DNA from: Bryum argenteum
Taxonomy: Eukaryota > Streptophyta > Bryopsida > Bryales > Bryaceae
Length of the DNA: 64,000 nt
Direction: 5' to 3'
Assembly (NCBI GenBank): GCA_037043015.1
Contig: CM073323.1
Span: forward strand, 28,610,758-28,674,757
Part shown: positions 1 through 10,346 of the stretch, one piece after another
Layout of the letters: every line of letters begins with the position of its first letter
How positions within the stretch are numbered: the stretch's first letter is position 1
Position numbers and translations under genes: made by a program
The notes under the pieces: generated by a model
Told to the model about the DNA's origin: nothing
Seen by the model: only the letters and a program-made list of their open reading frames with translations
Databases searched by the model: none

Positions 1-1717
1 AATTTTCTATTTCGAGCACCTGACATCATATTCTCAGCCTAATTCAAGGCATGGACCCACGTGCCATATTCTGTGGGGAATGTCAAGAAGATTTCATTGT
101 AATCTATGAGAATGTTTTATTTGAATAATCTTATGGGCTTGGATATGAAAAATAGAACTTTTTATGTATAGGTCCACTTTGTTCATATGAATTTTAGTTT
201 TCACTATTCATGAACCATTCGACATGCTCAACGAGTAAAATGTCCACATGTTTTCATAGAATTTGCAATTTCTTCATATTGACATATGATAATCAAAAAG
301 AATGTGGTCTTTATTTTTTAACAAATTTAACCATCTTTTGTCTGCCTCGTAATGGGTCATTCTTTTTTTAAGGGTTGGAGTGAACATGTATTGGTGAAGA
401 AAAATTGTAGTATTCCAAAATTATGTTACTTCACCTTTGTTAGCAACTTGAAGTAAATTCTATGAAACGTATGGAATAAATTTAAGCATGCACTAAATTG
501 GAAGGCTAATAGCATTCATACAATTGTGTGAAATAAATAGATATATAAAATTAAACTTCCAATGTAAATTCGTATAACCCAAATTCAATAGACATGTGTA
601 TAAACTAGTATATGCTAATATTTGTTTTTCGAGTGCCTAATAGGATTCAAAGATTACATTTCTATAAAACTTTCCTATATATATAACAAGTTACATAGTG
701 GCAATGTGTAAACTTAGACTATGCATTTATCGTTTTTGGTCAATGTTCATAAGTTCCACACAAGAATGATTCTTTTCCACATTTATGGCCTATGTTATTT
801 TTTGTTTATGTATAAAATGATCTATTTTTGAGTTTTTATTTTATCAATTCTTGTTATTACAAGAAACTCCATTTTGACATAATTTACATGTATATTGGAA
901 ATATTTGACAAAGACAACTTACGGATTATATTTTAAACGTTCAATATATTGCACCTTGTAATATTCTCTCATATAAATTTCTAATCCTACATTACTTTAT
1001 TAATGTAGACATCATGTACCCTATAATTTTTTATAATATATTTTTGTTAGCATTCTTGGATTATGATTAAACTTGAGTTTTATCTAAGTGTAAGGTTTTC
1101 TATTTATATTGCGTACATAATAATTTTTATCTTCTCTAGTATGATTTCTCTTCACATTATAATTAGAATACTTTTTAAATGACTTATACAAAGCAAATAA
1201 GAATTTGTTTCTATTGTCTATTATTCCATGATAATAAATAATAATAATTTTAACCGAAGCCAAATAAAATTTCAAAAAACTACTAGTTTTATAATATATA
1301 GCATTGGAATATTAGTATACTTGTTCCTATAGTTGTAGACTCATATGTTATTTTAATACGCAATTGGATAATATTAACTTCAATTGATTGATATGGCGAT
1401 CAAATTTGTATTGAATAAGAATATTCTTTGTAGAAGCCTCTTCTTAGCCTCAATTAGATACTTTCTATCCATCTTGTTCGACCCCTATAATATTAAGCAT
1501 TTTTGTCAAAGGACTTTAAAAACTTACACTCAAATACTAAATGCCCCCGGGTTGAATTTGAATATGAGGCATGTTCCTAAAATTCCTTCTTTGGACAAAA
1601 GGAAAGAAAAGGTAATTTTAAATACACAAAATGTAAAGATCTTTATATTTTCTTTTTATAGTTGTAAAACTATAATATGCGTTAAATAGTAAGTAACATC
1701 TTATTGATCTTCATTAT

Positions 1718-1977
1718 CCCCTAAAGATCCTTGATACAAAATTGTCTAAATTATCAAGAAGAACCTTCTTCTACTTCAGGCCCAAAGAAACTCAATCTAA
1801 GGATTAATAAGAAGATCCAACCGTAGGATCTTGAAGTTAACTTGGCCCTTTACTCGAATGTCGAATTTGAACCATTGATATTTCTCCAATTTTGAGATTA
1901 TAATGGTCAAAGTTGGCTGAATTTTTTCCCTGCGGAAATCCCAAAAAGCCATTTCGGCTTTCTTGGATCTTTAGGGG
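1718..1977. mobile_element. 260-bp piggyBac-like MITE with TTAT flanks
   Basis: The ends are perfect inverted repeats, CCCCTAAAGATCC and GGATCTTTAGGGG, flanked on both sides by TTAT, a one-base variant of the TTAA site typical of piggyBac-type elements. It shares internal words such as CCGTAGGATCTTGAAGT with the copy at 10086-10346. An inverted copy sits at 21258-21517, because the whole region is duplicated. It is non-coding. Confidence 0.7.
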
Positions 1978-2062
1978 TTATTAGAGTATGTGAATTATTG
2001 AGAAATTAGCAAAAGTGGCTTGAGTCTAGTTTATGTCTTAGTTCAAATAGAGAGACTTTAAT

Positions 2063-2220
2063 TCCTAAAGATCCTTGATGCAAAATTGCCTATATTCTCC
2101 ACAATAATATTCTTCTACTTGAGGCCTAAAAAGCCTCAATTCAAGCATTATATAGAAGACTCAACCGTAGGATCTTAAGGTCACATGTCAAATTTCAACC
2201 TTTCATATATCTCCAAGGCC
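2063..2220. mobile_element. Truncated copy of the same MITE
   Basis: The sequence starts CCTAAAGATCCTTGATGCAA and follows the left two-thirds of the 1718 element (AAAATTGCCTATATT, CTTCTACTTGAGGCC, CAACCGTAGGATCTTAAGG). The matching right end is missing. It is mirrored at about 21017-21175. Confidence 0.5.
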
Positions 2221-2533
2221 ATATGATTATTCAAATAAAACATTCTCATAAATTACAATGAAATCTTCTTAACATTCCTCAAAGAATATGGCACGTGGGT
2301 CCATGCCTTGAATTAGGCAAAGAATTTAATGTCTGATCCCCAAAATAGAAAGTTCATAAATGCGTTGAAGGAGAGGAAGAAGAGGAGAGGAAGGGCTTGT
2401 GAGTGAGAGAGGGGAGAGGGAGAGAGGGGAGTGCTAGAGGCCGACCGGCTGTGGGCCGTAGGATCGGTCGGCGGTCGTTGGATCGGTCGGCAAATCGGTC
2501 GGCGGCCGATGTGACTGCCTGCAGAAACTTGAA

Positions 2534-2817
2534 ATGCCCCTAACTTAGTCAAAACTTATCCGAATCGAACATTTAAGATGTTTTCTGACATCTACAGAAC
2601 ATGTACATGCCAAAAAACATCTTAAACGTCCAATTTGGATACGTTTTGACGAAGTTATAGACCTTTGAAGGTTTGACGGCCTTTGAAGGCCTATAACTTT
2701 GTCAAAACTAATACAAATTGTGCATTTAAGATGTTTTTTGGCATCTACATGTTTTGCAGGTGTCAAAACACATCTTAAATAAGCAATTCGGATAATTTTT
2801 GACGAAGTTATGGGCAT
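2534..2817 (-). repeat. 280-bp palindromic module M, copy 1 (inverted orientation)
   Basis: The module begins near CCCCTAACTTAGTCAAAAC and ends near TTGACGAAGTTATGGGC. It is two tandem units of about 135 bp. Each unit is a quasi-palindrome made of two facing half-units of about 65 bp (TAACTTNGTCAAAA to AAGATGTTTT, then AAAACATCTTAA back to TTTTGACNAAGTTA). The same module occurs at 20420-20703, 23423-23708 and 26405-26689, alternating in orientation. Confidence 0.85.
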
Positions 2818-2845
2818 TTGAAGTTAAAAAAAGCCACTGCAGGCA

Positions 2846-3175
2846 GTCAGATCGACCACCGACCGATCCGACGGCCTTGCCGACCGCCGGTCCGACCCCC
2901 GGACCGCCACGGCGACGGCTAGCCCGACTCCCGGACCGCCATGGCGACGGCCAGCCCGACCCCCGACCGCCATGGCGACGGCAAGCCCGACCCCCCGATC
3001 TGTCGGCCGCGCCCGGATCCGACGGCCATCGGGCATGCGGACGGCAGCCCGATCCAACGGCCCGCAAGCGCCTGGAATTGATCCGACGGCCATGATCTCA
3101 TGCGGTCGCGGCGCGCCGTCCGATCCGACGGAGCGGCCGAGGCCGGTCGCCTGCATCGGGATCAAATTTTGACGG
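2846..3175. repeat. GC-rich GGTCGG/CCGACC block inside the foldback element
   Basis: This is low-complexity GC-rich DNA with degenerate repeats of about 33-38 bp (CCGCCATGGCGACGGCCAGCC). Frames through it stay open on both strands only because of composition. It corresponds, inverted, to 20025-20395, where a different number of repeat units gives a length difference of about 60 bp between arms. Confidence 0.8.
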
Positions 3176-3229
3176 CCGAGATGTGGCAGGTGGATGACCC
3201 AACGGCCCCGTATAGTAACCAGGGACCGG

Positions 3230-3345
3230 GGTAACTCCCATTTACCCCCCCGGACCATGGTCCAGACTATGGTCCCGGTCGACATAGTCCGGACTACGTC
3301 CGCGGACTAGGTTTACCCCGAATGTCGACCGATTTGACAACCCTG
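3230..3345. repeat. Terminal palindrome cluster and hAT-like end
   Basis: Near the terminus are several short palindromes (GGACCATGGTCC, AGTCCGGACT, GTCCGCGGAC, GTCGAC) followed by GATTTGACAACCCTG at 3345. The mirror image is at 19827-19945. Such subterminal palindromes are plausible transposase-binding or hairpin sites; that role is inference. Confidence 0.7.
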
Positions 3346-3628
3346 ATCTCTAGTGACTCTGATGTACCGTTGGGCAGGTATTTAAAGAATGCCAATGTTC
3401 TTCGTACTGCCACGGGATTACAGCACATGCTTGGCTCTTCCAAGTCGCATAAACGGAAATCTGCAACAGTTCCAATTGTTCCGCCTAAAAAACGAAGATC
3501 CTGTTAATCTCCCCGAATTTGATACTTGGCATAAGTATGGGAATATACAATGTCCGGAGAATAAACCCAAGATCAAAGAGGAGGTTCCAAGCGATTATGA
3601 ATATGATCCTACGGGATCGGTGGAGTGA
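3346..3628 (+). pseudogene. C-terminal fragment of an unidentified gene, cut by the foldback element
   Basis: Directly after the element end the frame reads ISSDSDVPLGRYLKNANVLR and runs to a basic PPKKRR motif that resembles a nuclear localisation signal (stop near 3507). A second overlapping frame carries DPVNLPEFDTWHKYGN and ends with a stop at 3628, so one frameshift lies at about 3480-3500. The 5' part of the gene would lie to the left of the inserted element, outside the window. It converges on the minus-strand RING pseudogene 540 bp away, as the gene pair at 14.7-18.1 kb does. The family is not recognised, and a transposon-borne gene is a guess. Confidence 0.5.
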
Positions 3629-3639
3629 AGAAGTGAAGG

Positions 3640-4165
3640 GAGATAGCGATTATGAGCAATCCCTCCGGTCCCGATGAGTAGTTGAATTTGGCATCTTTAT
3701 GTAGTATAGGTTCATAGGACTTATACTTATTATAGAAATTGTAGTTATAGTTTCTTTGTAGTACTTTATTGTTATACTCCAAATGCATTTGGAGATTCTA
3801 TTGTCTACATGATCGCATTTAATGTTTTGAAAAATATTACATACATTTTTACATACTTGTCGTACGATAGTCTTCACTCTCAATTGTCTCAAGCATACAA
3901 AAGAAATGCACATTAAATCAAAAAGATTGTAACCCTTTACTTCAAAAATAAGGCCCCATGGATCAATGGTGGCATTTGCATCATTTTTAAAACAACAACC
4001 ATACAATCTAAAAAAAGCATATATATATATAGTTATATATGTGGAACTTAAGGTCCAACATCCGTTCTAACTTCAAATCAAGATCCATCCGATTGGCCAA
4101 CTGAGCTACATGTACCTACATCTGCGAGTACGCGGTCTTTGACTTGGACGGGCAATTCGACCGCC
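3640..4165. other. Intergenic, nothing recognised
   Basis: AT-rich sequence between two convergent gene remnants. It probably contains both 3' ends. No gene, RNA or repeat could be supported. Confidence 0.4.
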
Positions 4166-4170
4166 CCTCT

Positions 4171-5640
4171 TCATACTCTCGATCCCACCGCGATTTCGCC
4201 TCTCATACCTGCTTGCCAACTATCCTCCCCATCGTCGCCCGATTGCCTCTTCCGCTTTTTGCTCGGATCCACTTGTTTGTTACGTAAGATTTCCATGGCC
4301 TTCTCAATCTTTGCAATGACATCCTGTACAACACCTTCAAACTCATCCAATAATAGAAGTTGTGTGTCTTTTGGGTTTAAAAGACATTCTCTCCATAATG
4401 TAATGGCGTCATCGATACGCGTATCAAACTTCTTCACCGCATCCCAATAAGAGACCTCCACATCTTCAAAAGAATTTTCCGGTATCGAAATCCGGAATAT
4501 TGCGGCCTCCTCCAATTTCGTGAGTACCAGAGCTCTTCCAATTGGAGTATGATCGTACTTCTTGTACTCTTCACCAAAGCCTGTTGAATCGGTTATTTCG
4601 TGCCACGAACCATCTTCTCCCTTTTCCACTTTCTTTGGAGGAAATCGAAAAAAAACGGTTGTGTTCGATGCTCCAATGCCCCCCGAAATTACGACAAAAC
4701 AACTCTCGTTGCTCATCACCTTCAATATTCCTCGCCCTGATCTCTATTTCGTAATCTCGTGTCATCCAAAATAACTGATCATGATCCCCACCAAATTGAA
4801 TGGCTAGTTGGTGTTTTGATTCGGATGTACTCCAGGTAAGAGCATTTCCCCAATCAGAGTAGTTTAGAAATTTCTTCGGGTATTGATCCAATGGAAGATT
4901 CCATCGGTTGAACTCGTGCCCTGGTGGCATAAGATCTCGAATGCCCATCATCTCGTAGAATCTCGTGCTAAATGGGGAGCGACATACTGGACATAACGAT
5001 TTAGTCATCGCATATCGACATATGCAAGTAACATGAAAGTTATGGCCACATTGGCCTAACGTGTATGCGCCCTCCGGACCAAAATTATGTAGGCACACCG
5101 CACATTTGTCTTTAAGTATTGCGGGAGGAGGGTCGCATGTGTTGATTACAATGCGGAGCTGACTCTTGTAGGTGCGATGAGAATCTACTATACGGCGCCC
5201 ATCCTTCCTCTATCTCCATAGTCCAATCAACATCATTGTTTCGTCCCATCTTAGAGTAGTTTGTACACTCCATCATCTCTTCAATATCCCCCCAAAAAGT
5301 GACCTCTATGGGGTCATATCGTTTTTTCGATCCGTTCTTAACGAACTTCTCCAATGAAGCATCTACAACTTCACGTGATTCCTTTGATGTAGATGCAATC
5401 GATTTCAGATCTTCTTTTGCTCTCGAAACCAAGCTCCTCTTATCTTGAAGTCGATGAACCCATCCCAACCATGGTAGTATGCGTAGGTGAAGGTGGATTG
5501 CTGCCTCTGTAGAATCTACCGTTTTGAAGGTTTTCCGTAATGAACACGCAATTAAGCATTCATGCACTTCGCCATTTAAAAGTGCACTTGTGTAACACGA
5601 TCGCCATTGCGTGCAAGATTCACAAATTTCATTTTTAATT
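4171..5640 (-). pseudogene. RING-H2 finger protein gene, decayed (two frameshifts)
   Basis: Three minus-strand frames join into one plausible protein. The first (from about 5640, first ATG at 5567) holds a Cys-rich start (ICESCTQWRSC) and a helical Lys/Glu-rich part. A shift at about 5200 leads to a RING finger at 5104-4980: CAVC, then CGHNFHVTC, then CPVC, which is C-x2-C, C-x-H-x2-H-x2-C, C-x2-C, the RING-H2 pattern. RING-H2 domains usually bind zinc and recruit E2 enzymes as ubiquitin ligases. A second shift at about 4700 leads to a C-terminal region ending in a basic KKRKRQ stretch. The two shifts could be small introns, but no good splice pair is evident and the joins are abrupt. The upstream end runs into poly-T. 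It is most likely a passenger gene of a decayed transposable unit; that origin is inferred from context. Confidence 0.65.
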
Positions 5641-5789
5641 AGTTTTTAAAAAAAAAAATATTTTCATGGTACAATATAATATCTTATAAAAAGTAATAAT
5701 ATAAACGGAGTAAAATGTAACAAAGGTCAAAAATTAATGAACATCCATTTAATTAGGATGTATTATAGGGCATGAGCCGCCAAGGTTGT

Positions 5790-5809
5790 TTTTTTTTTTC
5801 TTTTTTTTT

Positions 5810-5845
<36 letters not shown>
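5790..5845. repeat. Poly-T tract
   Basis: About 55 nearly uninterrupted T residues with single C interruptions, just upstream of the RING pseudogene on its minus strand. Confidence 0.9.
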
Positions 5846-5849
<4 letters not shown>

Positions 5850-5863
5850 ATTTCAGCATGGCA

Positions 5864-5887
5864 AGGGGTGTGCGGGCGCACACCCCT
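5864..5887. repeat. 24-bp GC palindrome, first of the GTGTGCGGCCGCACAC family
   Basis: AGGGGTGTGCG GG CGCACACCCCT is a near-perfect inverted repeat. Related palindromes follow at 6524-6545, 6607-6628, 6691-6713 and 6801-6824. Confidence 0.85.
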
Positions 5888-6000
5888 AGGTTTAGGGTTT
5901 TTAGACGTTGCAGCCGTCAATAATTAGGGTTTTTGCAAAATCTTCCTAATTTCTTCTATTTCTTCTCCCAAACCCTACTACCACCTCTCATATCTTATTC

Positions 6001-6350
6001 TCATTTCTCTCAAACCTCACAACCACTTCATCTCTCAAACCTCGTAACCACTTCATCTCTCAAACCTCACAACCACTTCATCTCTCAAACCTCGTAACCA
6101 CTTCATCTCTCAAACCTCACAACCACTTCATCTCTCAAACCTCACAACCACTTCATCTCTCAAACCTCACAACCACTTCATCTCTCAAACCTCACAACCA
6201 CTTCATCTCTCAAACCTCACAACCACTTCATCTCTCAAACCTCACAACCACTTCATCTCTCAAACCTCACAACCACTTCATCTCTCAAACCTCACAACCA
6301 CTTCATCTCTCAAACCTCACAACCACTTCATCTCTCAAACCTCACAACTA
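6001..6350. repeat. 25-bp minisatellite, about 14 copies
   Basis: The unit CTCACAACCACTTCATCTCTCAAAC is repeated head to tail, with a CTCGTAACC variant in early copies. The period of 25 is not divisible by three and the array shows no coding sense. Confidence 0.95.
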
Positions 6351-6461
6351 CCACATACTAATCTCACCTTCTCCTTTCATTCTACACCTTAGTATGTTTG
6401 CTGGAATTAGGGTTTGAATGACGTCATCACTCATCACCGCCACAAACCGCCAAAAAAAATT

Positions 6462-6469
<8 letters not shown>

Positions 6470-6495
<26 letters not shown>

Positions 6496-6890
6496 ATTTG
6501 GATTTGAGCATTCAGGTCGAGCAAGGTGTGTGCGGCTGCACACCTCTTTTTTTTTTTTTTTCTTTTTTTCCCAAAAAATTTGGATTTGAGCGTTTAGGCT
6601 CAAGAAGAGGTGTGTGGCCGCACATCTCTTAATATATATATATATATTTTTCCAAAAATTTAGATTTGGATTTGAGCATTTAGGGCTCGTGAGGGTGTGC
6701 GGCCGCACACCTCTTAATAATTTTTATTTTTATTTTATTTTATTATTATTATTTTTCTCCCAAAAAATTTAGATTTGGACTTTAGTGTTTAGGCCCAGCA
6801 AGGAATGTGTGGCCGCACACCTCTTCATTTTTATTTTTTGCGGTTTCGTTTATAGGGTTTAGGCCTAGTAAGGGGTGTGATTATGCATAG
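6470..6890. repeat. Tandem array of poly-T plus GC-palindrome units
   Basis: Units of about 83-110 bp each contain a T-rich stretch, the words GATTTGGATTTGAGCATTTAGG, and a palindrome close to GGTGTGCGGCCGCACACC. Four good palindromes (6524-6545, 6607-6628, 6691-6713, 6801-6824) and one worn copy at about 6869 can be seen. The array is separated from the first palindrome (5864) by the 25-bp minisatellite. Confidence 0.85.
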
Positions 6891-6894
6891 TTGT

Positions 6895-7430
6895 TATTGC
6901 AACTAAAGGTTTCTTTTCTCCGAATTCCACATCTACAATTACCCTTTTCAAATCCCATTCCCTCTCAAACCCCACCTTGTGCTACCACAAACCATCGCCA
7001 CTATACCCCCTACGCACTCTAAACCCTAATTTGAATTTTATCCTTTAATTTAAAACTAAAAAATTAAAAAATTGAAGGTTGTGTGCGTATACACCGCTTG
7101 AAGGTATTTAATTACCTAACCCCCCTAAAGTTTGCTAAAGTGACCACAATGACGATTTGAATAATTTCTTCTGATTTCCTAGATTCTAGCTCTAGCTCCA
7201 AATCGAGATTGGAATCATTAAAATAATATTGTTTGAACTTGATTCTAGCTAATTTTATGAAGCCTACTTTCTACTCCAATTTGAAAATATGAGAAATATT
7301 TAAATTGAATGTGTGAGATTTTGAATTTAAAAAAAAAAAAAAAAAAAAAACAAAAAAACAAACCCAATTCCAGGCAAATTCTTGTGGTTTAGTTGTTGAA
7401 ATTAGTGCACTTAGCCAAGTGCATAAATGC
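6895..7430. other. Intergenic, includes an A-tract
   Basis: AT-rich sequence with a long A-run at about 7329-7349. It lies 3' of the minus-strand pseudogene that ends at 7431. No gene was recognised. Confidence 0.4.
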
Positions 7431-9337
7431 TTAATTGTGTGTTAATGCCTCCAATTCAGCGACTGCCTCATCTCTCTCTTTACTTGTAGCCTCCAACTTC
7501 ATTGAGCATGCTTTTGCTTCCTCCTCCAATTTCGCAACTGTAACATCTCTCTCCTTCTTCAGTGCTGCGAACTCCATCGCCCATGCTCGTTGTCGCTCAA
7601 TCTGTGCATCATCTATCTCCTTTTGTGATATTAACTTCAATTCCCCCCGAATTTCATCATCGTCATCATCGTCTATTTCGATAATGGTTTTTCCCTTATC
7701 TTCTTTACCATCCTCTTCACTAACCTCTTTGAGAGGAGATAAATCCACGATATACGTCTTTTCGTCTCTTCTTCACCATCCTCTTTACCACCCCCATCAA
7801 TTTGTGAAAGAAAAAGACTATCAAGTCCCGATAATGGTCTTCCCTTATCTTTATTACCATCCTTTTCACCATCCTCTTTACCATCGTCTTTACCACCCGC
7901 ATCACATTTCGGAACAACATGACTACATGAAGCCCCCCGAGTGTCATTCTCTCGATGGAACATAGGCGAATTGGTCATCCGCCCATGCTTCTACCGCATC
8001 CTTTTGGCGGATTGCTTCTTGGTACTTCGCCTCATACTTGCTAGCGGGACCTTGGCCAAACAACCGCAATTCCTCGTAGAACTCGTCTAGGAGACGTTGC
8101 GTAATTTCTTTGTTGTTTCTCCCTGTTTCACAATGATTAGCTCGATCTTCACTCGGTCCTTGAAGAGAGGTTGAAACCGATCTACGAGTACCTCAAAATT
8201 GTTGGCGACTAGTAGAATCTTTGGGCATGACACGCAAAAGTATGAGCCAGCCCCACAAATCTTGGAGCCATATCCGCAAGTATTTTTGACCCCATCTTCA
8301 AGTTGTACCCTAGATTAGTTATCCTGCTCACCCGTAGTCTCGTGCCAATGATTCCCTTCCAAACCTTCCTCTTTATCTACCTCATTGCACCAATCGCCAA
8401 ACTTTTTGCTTTTTTCATCCACTCATCCAATGTGTTATCCGGTACTTCATAAGTCATATACCTCTCGAACATTGGCGCCACACCGAATCGAGATCCATGT
8501 CATCCATGGGAGAAGTTGGTGCTACGGTTTCCGTGGTTCACTTGGCCCCGCCTCCTCCGGTGTTGGTACCGGGGTTTCACGAGGTTCTTCAACTACGTTT
8601 GCACCTTCTCGAGCCTATCGTTATAGTTGGTTCTACGATTGGGGCATCCGTAGCAACCATATTCCTTCCATCCTCCCGATGTGTCGTGGTTGTTGGAGGA
8701 GATTCCTTCTCCGCCGTATCATGAGTTTTCCTCCTCAAGTACTGCAATAAGGCCTTTGTAGAATTTGATTCTGGATCAAACCTATCAGGGATATCCTTTT
8801 GATTTCTCCCGATTCGAAGAGGATATGCACTACTCGCCGTAAATGTGCTCCAGTTCACCTTGCGCTTCAATATGAGCTCAAAGATACACCATGCTCAAGA
8901 GCGTATATGAAAAATAACCCTTGCTCTTGGGACGAGTTCCAAACAATGCCACCCAAACTTCTTCAGCACGATGAAGGAAGTGATCATCCTTGCATGTTTG
9001 AGGGTTGCAAGTAAAATTATTGGTATTAACTTTGTGACATTCTCGAGGCCAAAGTTTCCCAATGTGATACATCTTCACATATTTCTTGCACGTCGCCATT
9101 CTCCGGTATTCCTCCCGGTTCATTGGCCCAACCGCTCTCAGCTTTGATGGCCTCATTATCCAAGATATCGTAGTGCAACTCATGTCTCGCTCCTTTTGGT
9201 TTCACTCTCTTTGACGGTGTCTCATGTAAAACCAACTCAGTCCCCACCAATCCTGCGTTTGTGGTTTCTGTCGCAGGTGACCTCAAGGTTTGTTCAGTAC
9301 CAGCCTCCATGTTCGTGTTATCAATATCCGTCGCCAT
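7431..9337 (-). pseudogene. Decayed gene with CKKYVKMYHI zinc-finger-like motif and coiled-coil C-terminus
   Basis: Reading the minus strand, coherent segments appear in changing frames. The N-terminus starts at ATG 9337 (MATDIDNTNMEAG). At 9106-9061 comes CKKYVKMYHIGKLW followed by CNPQTCKDDHF, a Cys/His pattern. Then come WSTFTASSAYPLRIG, ERYMTYEVPDNTLDEWMKKA (about 8457), a Cys-rich patch CGYGSKICGAGSYFCVSCP (about 8250), EFYEELRLFGQG (about 8070) and a strongly charged, probably coiled-coil tail (7748-7431). At least four frameshifts and several stops break the gene. The CKKYVKMYHI motif recurs at 14840-14885 in another unit, so both belong to one element-borne family. A BED-like DNA-binding finger is possible but unproven. 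A TATA-like TATTTTAAATA lies immediately upstream, with a GC block beyond it. Confidence 0.6.
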
Positions 9338-9544
9338 GAAGAGTAGGGAGTATTTAAAATACCCCCAAAATATCCCAAGTATGCAAAAATTCGATGCAGC
9401 AGCCGCAAGTATCACGCTGACTTCCCCCCGCCACCAAAAATGCAGCACACGAGAAGCTAATGCCCACGGTTGCAGCTCGGTTGAGATGGATGAATACAAG
9501 GAGAAGTGGGGAAATGAGGCCCCAAAGGCCTCTTATCCCCCTCC

Positions 9545-9835
9545 TCCCAACCCTAGAGACCGCCGCCCGGACCGGTCGCTCGCCAATCACGGCCGCGACC
9601 GTCTTGGCGGCCGGCCGTCCGCCGATCGATCGTGGCGGTCGTTCGCCGCCGGTCGGTCGCCGCTGACCGACGTGGCGGTCGTTCGCCGGCCGGCGGTCGG
9701 CGCGCCGACCGTCGCCGCCGACGGTCGCCGCCGACCGATGTGGCCGGCCGATCGTGGCCGCTCGATGCCGGCCGCCGATCTGCCGCCGACCAATGCCGGT
9801 CGACCAACGCGCCGACCGACCGTGGGGGTCGTCAC
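9545..9835. repeat. GC-rich GGTCGG block at the promoter side of the 7431-9337 gene
   Basis: About 290 bp of CCGACCGGTCGG-type sequence. Similar blocks lie at 11640-11815, 14280-14552 and 18228-18500, each at the edge of a gene-bearing unit or of a deletion derivative. Confidence 0.85.
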
Positions 9836-9882
9836 GCGTTTTTTTTTAAATTTTTTCAATTTTTTAAAAAATAAAAATTAGA

Positions 9883-9887
<5 letters not shown>

Positions 9888-9927
<40 letters not shown>
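9888..9927. repeat. (AT)n microsatellite
   Basis: About 40 bp of uninterrupted AT dinucleotides inside module R; the second copy of R lacks it. Confidence 0.95.
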
Positions 9928-9932
<5 letters not shown>

Positions 9933-10085
9933 TTAAAATTCGAGAGATCTTACATAGCATAGGATCCTTTTTTATTTCGCAAAGTTTTTTGTTATTTGAT
10001 TCTCAGTGATTATTACACACTGAAATAAGGAATCCTATGTTGATTTCTGAAATGCAATATATTATTTCTCTCGGATACATCTTAA

Positions 10086-10346
10086 CCCTTAAAAATCCAC
10101 AATGTTTCGGGAGCTTGAAATCCCAACATCGACCACTATGTACTATTTGGGGTACGTCCAATATTTTTGGAAATTATTGATAATTTCATCCGTAGGATCT
10201 TGAAGTAGACTACCATTGATAGTACCGTGATTATTTTTAACCGTTGGATCATCACTAGATGTGAGATCATAACGTTTAAAGTTGATTTGGAATTTTATTT
10301 TTCCTTCATCATAAACGCCGAATCGGTGGCCGTGGTCGTTTAGGGG
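10086..10346. mobile_element. 261-bp piggyBac-like MITE with TTAA target duplication
   Basis: It is flanked by TTAA (10082-10085 and 10347-10350), starts CCCTTAAAAATCC and ends CGTTTAGGGG. The paralogous R module at 12010-12050 reads straight across (GATACATTTGAACTTTAAATTTTAAG) where this copy has the insertion, giving an approximate empty site. Internal words match the MITE at 1718-1977 and a worn copy at about 13560-13760. Confidence 0.8.

Larger units (their letters stand above)
1..3345. mobile_element. Right portion of a non-coding hAT-like foldback element (copy 1), left end outside window
   Basis: This stretch is an inverted copy of 19827-23236: position 1 pairs with about 23236, 2340 with about 20898 and 3345 with 19827. 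It ends in TTTGACAACCCTG, the complement of a CAGGGTTGTC-type hAT-like end. Inside are an AT-rich body (1-2320), a GC-rich patch (about 2440-2520), a 280-bp palindromic module (2534-2817), a GGTCGG block (2846-3175) and terminal GGTCC/GGACC palindromes. No coding sequence is credible here; the frames that stay open are GC-block artefacts. The element lacks a visible transposase and is inferred to be non-autonomous. The 8 bases after the end, ATCTCTAG, should be its target duplication, but the other side is not in the window. Confidence 0.75.

Noticed and set aside
2726..3285. Overlapping Arg/Pro/Asp-rich open frames on both strands in the GC block
   Set aside because: They come from low-complexity GGTCGG repeats; all frames stay open, and copies differ in unit number and frame.
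3650..4006. 118-codon minus-strand frame
   Set aside because: Lies in the 3' region between converging genes, with no domain and AT-driven composition.
4080..4140. tRNA-like word TTGGCCAACTGAGCTAC
   Set aside because: No acceptor stem, anticodon arm or T-loop in the right spacing.
9553..9881. Arg-rich frames of 70-90 codons
   Set aside because: GC-block composition artefacts with no conserved protein between the blocks.
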